Assembly (NCBI RefSeq): GCF_029867415.1
Contig: NC_081180.1
Span: 233,792,625 to 233,856,624, forward strand
Reading direction: 5' to 3'
Origin: Vicia villosa
Lineage: Eukaryota > Streptophyta > Magnoliopsida > Fabales > Fabaceae
Length of the DNA: 64,000 bases
This document shows, one piece after another, positions 49,838 through 60,527 of the stretch. The notes beneath the pieces are model-generated. The model worked only from the letters and a program-made list of their open reading frames with translations. It was not told the DNA's origin and did not search any database. The position numbers and the translations under genes are program-made. Position 1 is the first letter of the stretch. Each line of letters begins with the position of its first letter.

Positions 49838-52048
49838 GAGCAACACATTCAGAATAGAGGGGGACGAAACCCTAGCTTCAAGAGAGTTCTTCAAAACTCC
49901 AAAAATTCCATAAATAAGGATTCTTTTCATTTTCAGATTTCCAGCCGTGATCAGTTCCAACCAAGCACTCCAATCTCTTCCTGAGGTGATTTAGAGTAAG
50001 TGTGGGGCGATGCATGACTCCCATGTTGCGTAAACACCATGATCATGCTTGTTCATATTCATCCGTTTCTTTTGTTTTCGTTTTCCGTGTTTCGATGAGT
50101 TTTAATTTGGTTCGATGATTTTAATGTGTTTATGGTGACATTTAGAACAGGTTTGACGCATAATACGAAAGATTTGAGCCTTGTATGGAGAAACACCATA
50201 GCCAGGGCTTTAGGCTTAGGTGTTCTCGTACGCCATTTTCTAGACTATTTCCGGCCCAAAAGACCTCACCATTAGATTCATAGAAGCCTATTTCGTTGAT
50301 CTGGGCTCTTGGTGTTTCGTGTTTGATTGTTTTTCGCAGGTGCCGAATCGTAGCAAGGGGGAAGAAAAACCTGCGGAAAATCCGCAGGTAAATCCATAGC
50401 TGCGTCCGCAGAAAAATCTGAAGGTCCCTTGGATGAAGATGATGAACAGGAGCGATTCCTCTTGGCTGTACGCGTGGAAAACCCTTAGTGGGTAGTCAAC
50501 CAATCCAAACATCTCTCCAATTATGATTGGCCGATCAAACAGTCTACTATCCATTGGGCATATGTGATTGGCTGCGCGCGTGGTGGTGGACCCCAGTTTG
50601 ACTATCTCTTTCAATTTAACATTTATGTTTTTGTTTTCCTATTTATTATATGATGTTCACACTTTTAGCAACAGAACAACTCAGTGCAGCTGGCGTTGGA
50701 GAAACTCGTGACACTTAAGACAGGGGTTCGATCCCCAGGCCCCTCTGTATTTTTATTAAATTGATTTGTTTTCAGATCCCGTACCGCAGCCTCCCACGCG
50801 CATGCCATACGCCATCAGCCATCAACCGTTGGATCATCACAAAGCCAGATCTGAAGGTCCCAGCGCGCAGCCTCACGGTGTACCCCCAGAATGCTACCAC
50901 ACTAGATCCAACGCCCCAGGTTTCTTCTTCCCTTTTTCTTCACAGTTTTTTTTTGTTTTCTTCCTTTGTTTTTATTTTATTTAAGCCAATTAATTAATAA
51001 TTAGATTAACACAATAGCTAATTTAATTTATTTTTATGTTTTTCTCTTAAATTAATTAATTAGTTAATTAGGTTAAAATAATTATTAATTAGAATTAGTT
51101 TTTTTTAATTGGTTAACTTTAATTTAGATATTAGGTTTTAATTAATTTTAGGCTAATAATTTTAGGTTTACTGATTTTAATTAATTCGGGTTTTAATGAT
51201 AATTATTTATTTTAGGTTTTATCACTAACCTTTGCCCTTAACCCTAAAAAATCATTGTTTGGTAGGTGTTGTCCATTAATTTAGTGTGTCGAGTTATCTC
51301 ATAAAACATTCATTCCCTAAAAATCTTGCCTTTTTCAGAATTTCTTTTATTTCAATGCCTTTTATTTGCCACCAAATGTTTTCGACCTTTCTTTTCTTCA
51401 TTTTTCAGGGTTGGCCAGTATCTTCCGACTACGCGCCATATCAGATCAAAAGCTAAGTCCAGATTCTTTATTTATTTATTTATTTTAATAGTTGTTTCTT
51501 TGCCTTACAAAATAAAATTAGGGTTTAACTTCAAAAGTCAATGAATTCTTCCTACACTCACCCCTTTGTGTTTGTTTTCTTTTTTCCTAATTTTCAGGGT
51601 TGGCCAACCGTCAAAGCTCTATAGTCGGTAACCCTAAAACCTATCTGATTTACTGTCTTAATTATTATTTATGTCAGACCTATTGCATTGCTGGTCCGCT
51701 GGTTTCTTTTTCCCCTTCCCCATATTTTTGTAACTGCTTCGAGGCTGTATTGTTTGGCCTTGAAGGCACTTAACCTGTTCATTATATTATCGTGTGGTTA
51801 GTAATCTTAGGAAGTGTTGTTAGACGCTAGGCTTAAGGATCTAGAGGGGGGTGAATAGATCACACAGAATTTTTCGGAATTATTTCAACCTTAGGCGAAA
51901 GCGTATCAGGATCGACTTGCATCTATTCCGAACCTCTATTGAAAGAATCGGATACGTGATAAAACCACAAAATAGTTAAGGATTAATGATGAAAAGATCG
52001 CTTAGAGAATCAAACTGTTACATCAATGTAAATCGTTTAAACTACTCG

Positions 52049-53873
52049 TGATCGCGACTTTGCGTGTCTATTAGTCGGGATAACTGCAAGTGCATAGTCG
52101 TGTCGTGTAGTTTTAAAAGATATCGAATCCACAGGGACTATAAATCGACCTACCGTTATCTAAAGTTACTATGTAAAGCTAAGGCTAATGATATTTGGGT
52201 TTTTTTATAAATGGGGAAACTAAAATCTTAAATCTAGGTAAAATATAATAACAAACGGATATCAGTATGTATTTCATCTAACTTAGGTGATCCGAAGTTC
52301 CATTGGCCAGATTCTAATTAAATCAAAGATCTTTACTAACTATGTTATTTAAAAGTCCTCCTCTCAAACTCTCACTCTATTGATTCAGACTACGGTCCTA
52401 ACTCTTAATGTCCGCTTTCGCCATCCCACCAGATTTAGAAACGCTTTTTGAAAACAACATAGTTAATAAAATGCTTGTTTTATGAAGTCGTTATCTACTT
52501 AAATCTCCTAATCTCAAACTCTCGCTCTGTTGACTCGGAACATGCTAATATCCCTAACGTACGCTTTCGCCATCCCGCGCGGGTTTAAAAACACTTTTTG
52601 AAAATAAATAAGTTCTAATTAGTTCTAATACGCTTTCGCCATCCTTAAAACCAATGTCCTATGTCTACTATCCAGTTAAAGATCTCAAACTTTCGCTCTA
52701 TTGATTTTAACCTTTGACCATCTTAAGACCTCAAACTTTCGCTCTATTGATTTTAAGACTTACTAATTAAATTAGACATACAAACCAAAAACAAGTGATA
52801 TTTAATAAAACATAATTAAGCCAATTTATTTCGGATCCCTACGGTTAAATTACTTTACGTACCGACATCTAAATAAATTAGCCAGACATACTTAAAGGAA
52901 CAAACATGAAATTATATTACTAAAAATGAAATTATAATTATTAAACATGAACAAGCGCATATTTAGATTTGTAATGATAAAACAATATTATAAGAACAAG
53001 AAACTAAAATAATTGCAAATAAATAAATCTGGAAGTAAAGCGGACAAAACGAACTTGAATTAAATTACGAACAAAACAAATCTTGAAACTTGAATGAAGC
53101 TTTGAAATAATGTCGGCAAGATTGTGATCCAAGAGTACATAAATTGTAGGCCTAAAACTAATGGTGTGGTAGTTCTTCAATGTGAGAAACTACCACTTTT
53201 ACAAAGTGATAATTTATGCCTAAAACTATGAACAGCGCTTCCGCGCCTAAAACTTGGATCCTCTCAAATGAATGCTCAGACTCTATTTATAGTGAATGGA
53301 AATGGAAGTTCCTTTCAGCATCATGTGAGAAGTATTGGAGATCATGGCGTGGGAAGTTGAGAATATATAGGAAGACTTGGAATTGCCCACTAAATTAATG
53401 GAGAAAGTGGCGGGGTCCACGTACTTTTGGAGACGGGCGTCTCTTAGTGGGCTTGGATCTTGGAGACGTGGCAGTGGACGTGGGTGAACTTGGGAGACGG
53501 ACGTCTCCTTTGATGACGTGGCCCTTGGACTTTGGAGACGGGCGTCTCCATGCAATTGGGCCCTAAGACGGGCGTCTCAGCTTCTTCATAGTGGGAGCTT
53601 CAGCTCCTTCGTGGGCTGGGCTTGCACTTTGCACAATTGGGTCTTCTTTGCACCCCTTTCTTACTTCAGCACCCTTTTTTCATCTTTTAGCCATAAATAG
53701 CAATGAATTTAGCTCCATTTCTTTCCTTTTCACAAATAGTCTCAATATGAGCGTAAAACCTGAAACAATAAAAATACCAGCATAATACCGACATAAAGCA
53801 ACATAATTAAGATAAAATAGGGAAATAATATATGTAAATCAAGCCTAATATGTGATACATTTTCGCGTTATCA
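52049..53873 (-). mobile_element. solo LTR, Athila-like Ty3/gypsy
   Basis: 1825 bp with ends TGATCGCG...CGTTATCA and a perfect 5-bp target duplication ACTCG (52044-52048 and 53874-53878). Read on the minus strand it starts TGATAACGCGAAAATG and near its end has TCCCTGTGGATTCGATATCT followed by CTATGCACTTGCAG, which I know from Athila-type LTR ends. Inside are repeated CTCTCGCTCT...CGCTTTCGCCATCC tracts (52360-52760) and four GAGACGGGCGTCTC-like palindromes. Confidence 0.85.
53429..53580. repeat. four copies of a GAGACGGGCGTCTC palindrome
   Basis: GAGACGGGCGTCTC or close variants near 53430, 53494, 53535 and 53567, each a 6-bp inverted repeat around GG or GA. They sit in the Athila-like LTR about 300 bases inside its minus-strand start. 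Confidence 0.85.
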
Positions 53874-54708
53874 ACTCGCTTGATTAACTTGTGTGCAATG
53901 ACTTGATAATAGTTTAAGCAATATATCAAACACTTGGTGATAATAACTAAATTGATTATGATTCAATGTGTGGTGACTTGTGATGTTTGTAGAAGGTTTT
54001 AACACACAAGTTTAACACTTGAACCTTTGATCAATTTGCAATTATAACCAGAAATAAGCGAAACGTAAACGAAAAGATAAAAGCAATAAGAACACGATAT
54101 TTGTTCAGGCAGTTCGTCGATCGTCCTCGCAACGACTACATCTGCCCCCAATTCCAAACGGGAATTGGGATGTCTTTCATTATGATTGAAAACAGTTTAT
54201 ACAAAGAAGATAACAAAGCGATAACAATAAACCGAATATGTTGATCCTTTGAATTTTCTTCCCCTTGATCTTGAGCCAGATCAAGTATCTTCCAAGAGCT
54301 TCACTTTGATTCCCTTGCTGCAGTGTATTGAATTGCTTCAACCCTTGTTCTTCAATCTTCACACTCAGCGGAATCTTTGATAAAGCCTCTTGATAAAAAC
54401 CCCCAAAATTCACCAATCTTGGAGGACAAAATCCGCAGATTTTATTCACCAAAAACCCCACAAATCTTCACCCACTAGGAATCTTCAATTCCGTTCCATG
54501 GATGTTATCGATCTTGAACGCAAACCCTCAACGCAAAAATGATTGTGTGTAGTTGTGTTGGAGTTGAGACGAAGATCGAAGATGAGAAGCCTTTGTGTAT
54601 CTTTCAGTTGTTGGTGTTCAAAAATGAATAGTTAACATGAAGGAATATATATAGGAGCTGGGTTTGTGATGCAGGGAAAACACATACGATTTGGCAGTTT
54701 TTTGAGCA

Positions 54709-55012
54709 GATAGGTTGACCTACTTTGTTGATTAGGTCGACCTAGCAGAAGCAGATTTAGCCAAGTTGTAATTGCTGCCAGTTGGGTCGACCTGTTGGTA
54801 GCCTAGGTCGACCTGAAATCAGTTAAACCACATTCTTGAGACGTTTCTTCAGTTTAGGTCGACCTAGGAGCGTGGGTGACTCGGCCTAACAGAGACATGT
54901 TGTTTTTACTTCACTTTGGCTCGACCTGATGAAGAGCTAGGTCGACCTAACAGAGACATGCTATTTTTGCTTCAGTTTGAGTCGACCTGATGATGAGCTA
55001 GGTCGACCTGAC
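54709..55012. repeat. cluster of AGGTCGACCT palindromes in the SIRE-type LTR
   Basis: About nine copies of GGTCGACC or one-base variants, usually in pairs 12-20 bases apart, plus a tandem duplication of about 60 bp (54905-54960 and 54965-55020). They lie upstream of the minus-strand TATA. Confidence 0.85.
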
Positions 55013-55834
55013 AGTTGCAAAGGTAGCCAAAACTTGCTTTTCTTTGAGTCATTCACTTGTGCTTTTGTATTTGTTCACTTATGATGTTTTCCATGAATCA
55101 AAAACTCATTGGTGAGTGTATACTTGTACTAAGTGCAAGCCTTGAACTGAATTAGCATCATTTTTACAAGATAACTTATTCTGAATTAATCACATGATTG
55201 TTGCACCCACGCACCTTTTATGGTACCCCTCTTGTTGCCTGTTGCCTGTTGCCTTGTGTTTTTTTGCAGAATAGCCTTGTCCCTCGAATACGAGGATACC
55301 TCAGCAATGTTGCCCTCGGTTCATTCAAAGGTCATAAGTCCCTAATGATGTTGCCTTCGATTCGCCAAATATGACCTCGTCCCTCGAAGTTGCCTACGAA
55401 GTACTGAGGTATCCTCTGGTTGCCTAACGAAGAAGGCTATTCTGATCCTTCCCTTAGACTATCTGCCCCTCTATGGCATGGGACAGTCTTATGGCGAACG
55501 ATAATTCGATGACCCGTAAACATCCAAACGAAAGACTTCCTGCCCCCTTATGGCATGGATAGATCCTTTTACCCTGAAAGGCTAAAGAACATTTTTCATC
55601 TAACCAGGTAATTGCTTCTAATTGCCTTGCTCTAAAAATCTTTTTCTACTATATTTTCTAAACACTCTCAAGGCTACACTCATTTACGAGCTAAAGTCCT
55701 TGTTTCTTCTTCTACATTTCTTTTCAAAACGAGCAAAGCAATTAAGAGCCCATGGAAAACCATGGATGCAAAGGGTGCCTTACACCTTCCCTTTGCATAA
55801 ATTACCCCCCGAACTCAGTTTTCTTTTAAAAAGG

Positions 55835-55945
55835 TTTTTTTCTATTCTCATTAATTTGGATGCAAAGGGTGCCTTACACCTTCCCTTTACATAAATTACC
55901 CCCCGAACTCAGTTTTCTTTTAATAGTTGTTTCTTTGCCTTTCTT
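55835..55945. other. scrambled junction between LTR-D and the minus-strand ORF
   Basis: The LTR-D segment near 55765-55825 is repeated at 55857-55920 after a jump at GGAT, then changes to a 24-base piece (TTTTAATAGTTGTTTCTTTG...) that belongs 1 kb upstream in the LTR (24797-24820), then to the minus-strand ORF. Confidence 0.75.
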
Positions 55946-57118
55946 CAAAACAGTTATGTCGCTCAATCATGTTGGAGGCAAAGGTTTCAAAATTGCTTTT
56001 GTGCTCTTGAGCCAAGCGATGAAGATTTGCATATTGGAGTTGTTGTTCATTATAACGATCTTGTTGAAGCTGTTGCATATTCTGAATTTGGAGCTGTTGT
56101 GCTTCAAAGTTTTGTTGTTGGCGAAGTTGCATGTTCTCTAGCATAGCAATGATGTTGGATTGATCCGGCTGAGGTGGGGCTGTGTACCCCCAAGGAATTT
56201 CCTCCTCTTGATGAGGAACATATTGCCAATTTGAATCCCTATCATGAGGAACATCTTCCATGATGTGGTCATCATCATTTGGCATGTCAGTTTCATGATC
56301 TTCCTCTTCATGGCCTCCAAGGTGACCAAATTCTGCAGGATCATCATAATTGTAGATGACTTTCTCGGTTCCCTTTTGGATGAGATAGTAAGTTTGCCTA
56401 TCTGGATCCCAGTGATAGCCCATGAGGGTCAAGGTTGTTTGAGAGAAGTCTTGAGACTGTTTGAACCTAATGTGAGACAATCCATCAAGTTTCATACCAA
56501 AATGATTCACAATTGTTTGAATGATTGATCCATAGCATAGAGCAGTGGTTTTCTGCTTTACTTCATAAAACTTGGTGGCGAGAAAATTTGGCCAGTTCAC
56601 ACGGGTTCTGTTTTGAAGTAGATACATTAGCAGAATTTCATTTCGTTCAACTCTAGAGTATCCTCCTGCTCGTGGTCTGATGATTCTGGAGATGACCCAA
56701 TTTAAGAGCCAAGGATCCCTCTTCAAGTGCCCTGCTGTAATTGTTTCATTTGGTTTGTCCATAACGGAAGGGTCTTTGAGAATTGAGCTCATGTAGGCCA
56801 AGTGATCATAGTTAGCCGGAACCTCACCGTCTTCTATACAGAGTTCATCTCCCACAAGTGTGAGGCCAAAGATGCTGCCCCAAACCCTTTTGTCAACAAC
56901 GTGCGCTCGAGACCCCATTTTATACCTGAAGCAACAACCTTCCCCCTTTTGTAACCCAACATAGAAAGCCCTAACGGTATTCTCACAGTAAGGAGTGTCA
57001 CATTCCAATAGTGGATGGATATTTTGATGCCTAATCAAATCAGTAACTTCGGGTATATGCATACGGTCGGCTACCTTAGGGTTATAATTATATTGCTTGA
57101 TAATTTTCCGTTTCATCT
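55920..57118 (-). CDS. putative plant transposon protein, C-terminal part (split by a solo LTR)
   Basis: An open minus-strand frame of about 400 residues. It continues in phase from 59672-59783 once the solo LTR is removed, giving about 440 residues that start MAPKSRKGKEIASGSSSQP. The region with ENTVRAFYVGLQKGEG, RVWGSIFGLTL and HLAYMSSIL resembles the 'putative plant transposon protein' family (PF20167), common in plant retroelements and of unknown function. The C-terminus is rich in Gln (MQLRQQQNFEAQQLQIQNMQ), likely coiled coil. The last seven codons (RQRNNY, stop) come from an LTR-derived patch, so the natural C-terminus is lost. It lies downstream of the SIRE-type pol on the same strand and may be its extra ORF. 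Apart from the LTR it has no stops, so decay is recent. Confidence 0.65.
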
Positions 57119-59666
57119 TGTCATACCCCAAAATTTGCCCGAACAATTCATGTCTTTTAATTCATCAAGGTCAAAATTAAGAGTCATGGGGTTTGACATT
57201 CATATTATCAAACCCACACTCTTATAAAATATACTGAGTTAAAATGGGAGGTAGGAGTAAGGAGTGTTCGAGCCCAAAAACATCTGGCCCAATCCAGGTT
57301 TGATCATTCGGAAAGTCTGTTACGAATGTATAGTTTACTTTTATTAGATTATAATGTTAATTTATTTATTTTAATGTTCTCATTACTATTGTTAATTAAT
57401 CATCTAATTTTTAGTATTATCATAATTTATAAGTATTAAGATTTTCTAGGATTAGGATTTTTTATATTATTATCTAGATTATTTTTTAAGATTTATTAGG
57501 TTTTAGTAATTGTATATAGTCTTATTAAAATTATTGTTATATTATGTACTATTATTATTAATTGTTGTTATTATTAGATTGTTAAAAATAGAAAAAAATA
57601 ATAATAAAAAAAAAGGAAAAGAAAAAAAGAGACCCAAAACAGGTTCTTCACGTTTCATGGAAATAAGGAAATATGGCAAGATTGGATTTGATCCCAAATC
57701 AAATATTATGGCATTGAAGAGCAAGATTTCTGATCAAAAATAATGACCTAATTGAATGGTATATAAGAGAACAACTGCAGACCAAGGAGGGGGGTTGGTT
57801 CTGGCCGAAATATATACAGTGCAAAGCTTCAAAAGAAAAAATTGATTTTCGGATTCAAGGATTGAGACCAATTCCAAGGATTATATCGATCCAAGCACAT
57901 TCCTGGAGGTGTTCTGAAGCGAACCAGATCATCCCCTTCAATTGGCACGCGCGGAATCATGCCTTGGAGGCCCACGGTTTGTAGTAGTTTGGTTTACGTC
58001 TGATTTCGTTAATTCACAATTAGTTGGTACAATTTGATTATACATATGAGTTTATGATGATATTCTGAAACTTTTGGCATAGATTAATTGAAGTTTGGTT
58101 GCAGATGTAAGGTTTCACCATTAATAGGGTTTAGAAGCTTGAAATTGGGATTTTTTTATAGGGACAAAATCAACCCAAACTAAGGATACCATTGGATCCA
58201 GGGACTAATTTATAATCGATTTATGTATTTATATGGGATTTATGTGATCGTTATGATGAGATTAAAGGAGGCAGAGCTATAGCTACGTATGCTAACCGTG
58301 GGTAAAAGTCTGCAATTTTTCCATAATTCCTAAGGTTGAAGATGAGAAGACTGGGCGCGGGCTTGTTGCATTCAAATTCTCGTTTCGTTTTTGTATATTA
58401 TCACATGCGCGCGTTTTGTAAATAGAGAAGCAAGCATAGCCTGGTGGAAAGCGCAGAGGGTAATTTTGTTGAAGAACAGGGGGCTGTTTGTTATGTTTCT
58501 TTATAGATTTTATTTATTTATTTGTTATTTATTTATTTAGTTATTTAGGTTAAATATTTAATTATACATAACTTAATTAATCTTTTAATTAGGGTTATAA
58601 CATAAATTAGGATTAGTCTATGACTAGGGTTTAGATTATTTCCCGATTATTCGGTTATTCCGATTAATTTATTTTATTAATATTAATTGTTATAAAAACC
58701 ACTAAAACCCTACAAACATTATCATGTATTAGGATTTGCCCAATCCCATTGGCCAGGGGCCAAAATATTAGGATTAGGGTTTTCCAACCGACTTAGGTAT
58801 TTAGCCAAGCAATTTAATTTATTATTCGCTTCGATTAAATCAATTGATCGCGGTGGATAATAATCAAATAATTATTTAATCAAATATAAATTAAAATAAC
58901 CTTTATTTTGCTAAATGGTTTTAACCATCTTATTGGTTACGATGATTAGCAATTTTTATCAATTCGTTATTATTTTTAATCGAATCCATCGATTATGAGG
59001 GGTAACGATAATTAATTATTTAAAACACACACATTTGCTATTCGCGATAATTGAATCTATCGATTATAGTGGTTAGCAATCCTCCCTTCAATCCGTTAGC
59101 CTTGGTAATCAAACCTAGTGGTTATCGCGACTAATGGTAACAAATTAAAACCAGGGTTGTACGCCCAAATCTAAAAAACACTAAAACCACCTTACTACGG
59201 ATTTTCATCCCTTCAAACATTGCGATGTTCACAACTACGATAAGGTAATTCAAAATACCTTTGAACTTCGCATTTCAAAACAATTTTAAAACAACTTCAA
59301 AACACCTCCATAATAAAATTCTAATTCTAAGGCGTACAACCCTTCCATGAACTACGTTGACTCTGATTCTCCCTAAGGAGATACGTAGGCACTTGGCAAC
59401 AAGGCGAGTCCCCCTCTTCCAAACTCTAATCATGTCCAAATAATTAGCCTTTAACTCTATTTACTGTCTGTCATCTTTCTTTATGTTTTGCCATAACCCT
59501 TATCTTTGCAATGTTAACCTTTAGGAAAGGGTTGAGGGTGCCTAACACCTTCCCTCGACCTGAACATAGTATCTTACCCTGATCTCTATACTGCGTAGGG
59601 TTTCCTATTCGCCCTTCAGAATAGGTGGCGACTCTAAATATATAATTTTTAGGGCAAGTTGCTACA
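57119..59666 (+). mobile_element. solo LTR of an Ogre-type element (second family)
   Basis: 2548 bp from TGTCATACCCC to AGTTGCTACA with a perfect 5-bp target duplication CATCT (57114-57118 and 59667-59671). It shares the first 22 bases with LTRs A-D but then diverges, so it is another family. It carries the tract GACTCTGATTCTCCCTAAGG then AGATACGTAGGC (59350-59390) and a TGGCGACTCT near its end. It interrupts the minus-strand ORF between two codons. Short frames inside (57510-57743) are not genes. Confidence 0.9.
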
Positions 59667-59671
59667 CATCT

Positions 59672-59783
59672 GCCATTTTTCAAAATTTTCTCTACAATCA
59701 GGGTGAACGAGAGCGAGAGCACTTACCGGTTGAGAGGATGATCCGGATGCAATTTCCTTCCCTTTTCTGGATTTTGGTGCCAT
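59672..59783 (-). CDS. putative plant transposon protein, N-terminal part
   Basis: ATG at 59783, then MAPKSRKGKEIASGSSSQP and CRENFEKWQ before the solo LTR. The frame is open through a GTAAGT-like site that could be misread as a splice donor; the 36-base stretch to the next AG is too short for an intron and is coding. The rest of the protein is at 55920-57118. Confidence 0.6.
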
Positions 59784-60527
59784 GATTTGAGACAATTAGT
59801 GTGAAAGAGAGGAGTTTTTGGAGGATTTTGATCTTGGAGGATTAGGGTTAGCCGTAGCAAATGTGTTTGATAGAGAATGAGAATGAAAAATGTATGAATA
59901 TGAATGTATGGAGATGGGCCGGGTCGACCTAAAGACCCAAATTTTGACATTTATTTCTCAGTAGGTCGACCTAAACTAAGGCTGCGTCGACCTAACAGAA
60001 GTATCATGAAAATGATTCAGACTAGGTCGACCTAAAATAGATGTAGGTCGACGTAACTGAGCATGTTTTTGTTACTTGTAAAAAGAACCTTCAGTAGGTC
60101 GACGCAAAAGCAGAGGAGGTCGACCAGAAATGCTTCAAATGTTTGAAATGTAATGGAGAGACAGATAAATGTCAGATACATGCTTATTCTACTGTGAGTA
60201 TGCCCAAACATGATATGTTATAAGTAATGATGAGCACATATACATGTAAATGAGATATATGGAGAGGCATATATGAAGTCACTATAAACATGTTAATTGA
60301 TAGCATATCATAGTATCAATAATATTTTTGGAAGTGAACAACAAACATGTTACCACTTTCTCAATTTTCAGGTGTCTCGTCATCATTACGTAGAGTGGAG
60401 CATGATCCTCTTGTCAATGTGGCATGATCCTTGATTTGATGATGAACTACCTTCATACTAAGAGAAATGTTAGCTTGGGCATAATCAAAATATAAGGTTA
60501 AAAATAAGTTTAAGTACACAAACACAT
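59784..60527 (-). other. spacer between copia RNase H and the transposon ORF
   Basis: No coding sequence. It holds about seven AGGTCGACCT-like palindromes at 59920-60125 and then, on the minus strand, a CT-rich leader up to the ORF start at 59783. The same motif cluster precedes a TATA in the SIRE-type LTR at 54709-55012. A possible promoter region, but not shown. Confidence 0.5.

Larger units (their letters stand above)
51817..55130 (-). mobile_element. SIRE/Maximus-type LTR inserted in LTR-D
   Basis: Insertion of 3314 bp (including a nested LTR) with the target duplication AAGTG at 51812-51816 and 55131-55135; the other LTRs show the empty site. The plus-strand left end TTGTTAGACGCTAGG...GAGGGGGGTGAATAG is the inverse of the usual SIRE-type LTR end, so the orientation is minus. 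A TATATATA near 54650 fits a minus-strand promoter. The right end (CTTGTACT) is not a clear CA/TG end, so edges may be off by 1-2 bases. A cluster of AGGTCGACCT motifs lies at 54709-55012. No internal region, so apparently a solo LTR. Confidence 0.8.
21808..55922 (+). mobile_element. tandem array of a non-autonomous Ogre-like Ty3/gypsy element (four LTRs, three interiors)
   Basis: The order is LTR-A, interior 1, LTR-B, interior 2, LTR-C, interior 3, LTR-D, with neighbouring elements sharing LTRs. Unit starts are 21808, 31065, 40312 and 48526. By eye the units are almost identical, with scattered substitutions and small indels. LTRs run TGTCATACCCC...CACCGTATTACA. A PBS fitting plant tRNA-Arg follows LTR-A and LTR-B. 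Interiors hold a broken gag tail and a 3' non-coding region with a minisatellite. No protease, RT, RNase H or integrase was seen. Known autonomous Ogre elements are far longer inside. The array probably arose by unequal LTR-LTR recombination. Confidence 0.88.
48526..55922 (+). repeat. LTR-D, split by a 3.3 kb insertion and truncated
   Basis: LTR sequence runs 48526-51816 and resumes at about 55136, after the SIRE-type LTR at 51817-55130 and its duplicated AAGTG. It lacks about 30 bp around 51170 that the other LTRs have (a TTTAGGTTTAATAATTTTAA stretch). The last ~110 bp of the LTR are lost in a rearranged junction at 55835-55945. Confidence 0.9.

Noticed and set aside
59712..59747. Intron between a GTAAGT and the next AG at the start of the transposon ORF
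   Set aside because: Only 36 bases, and the reading frame is open through it.
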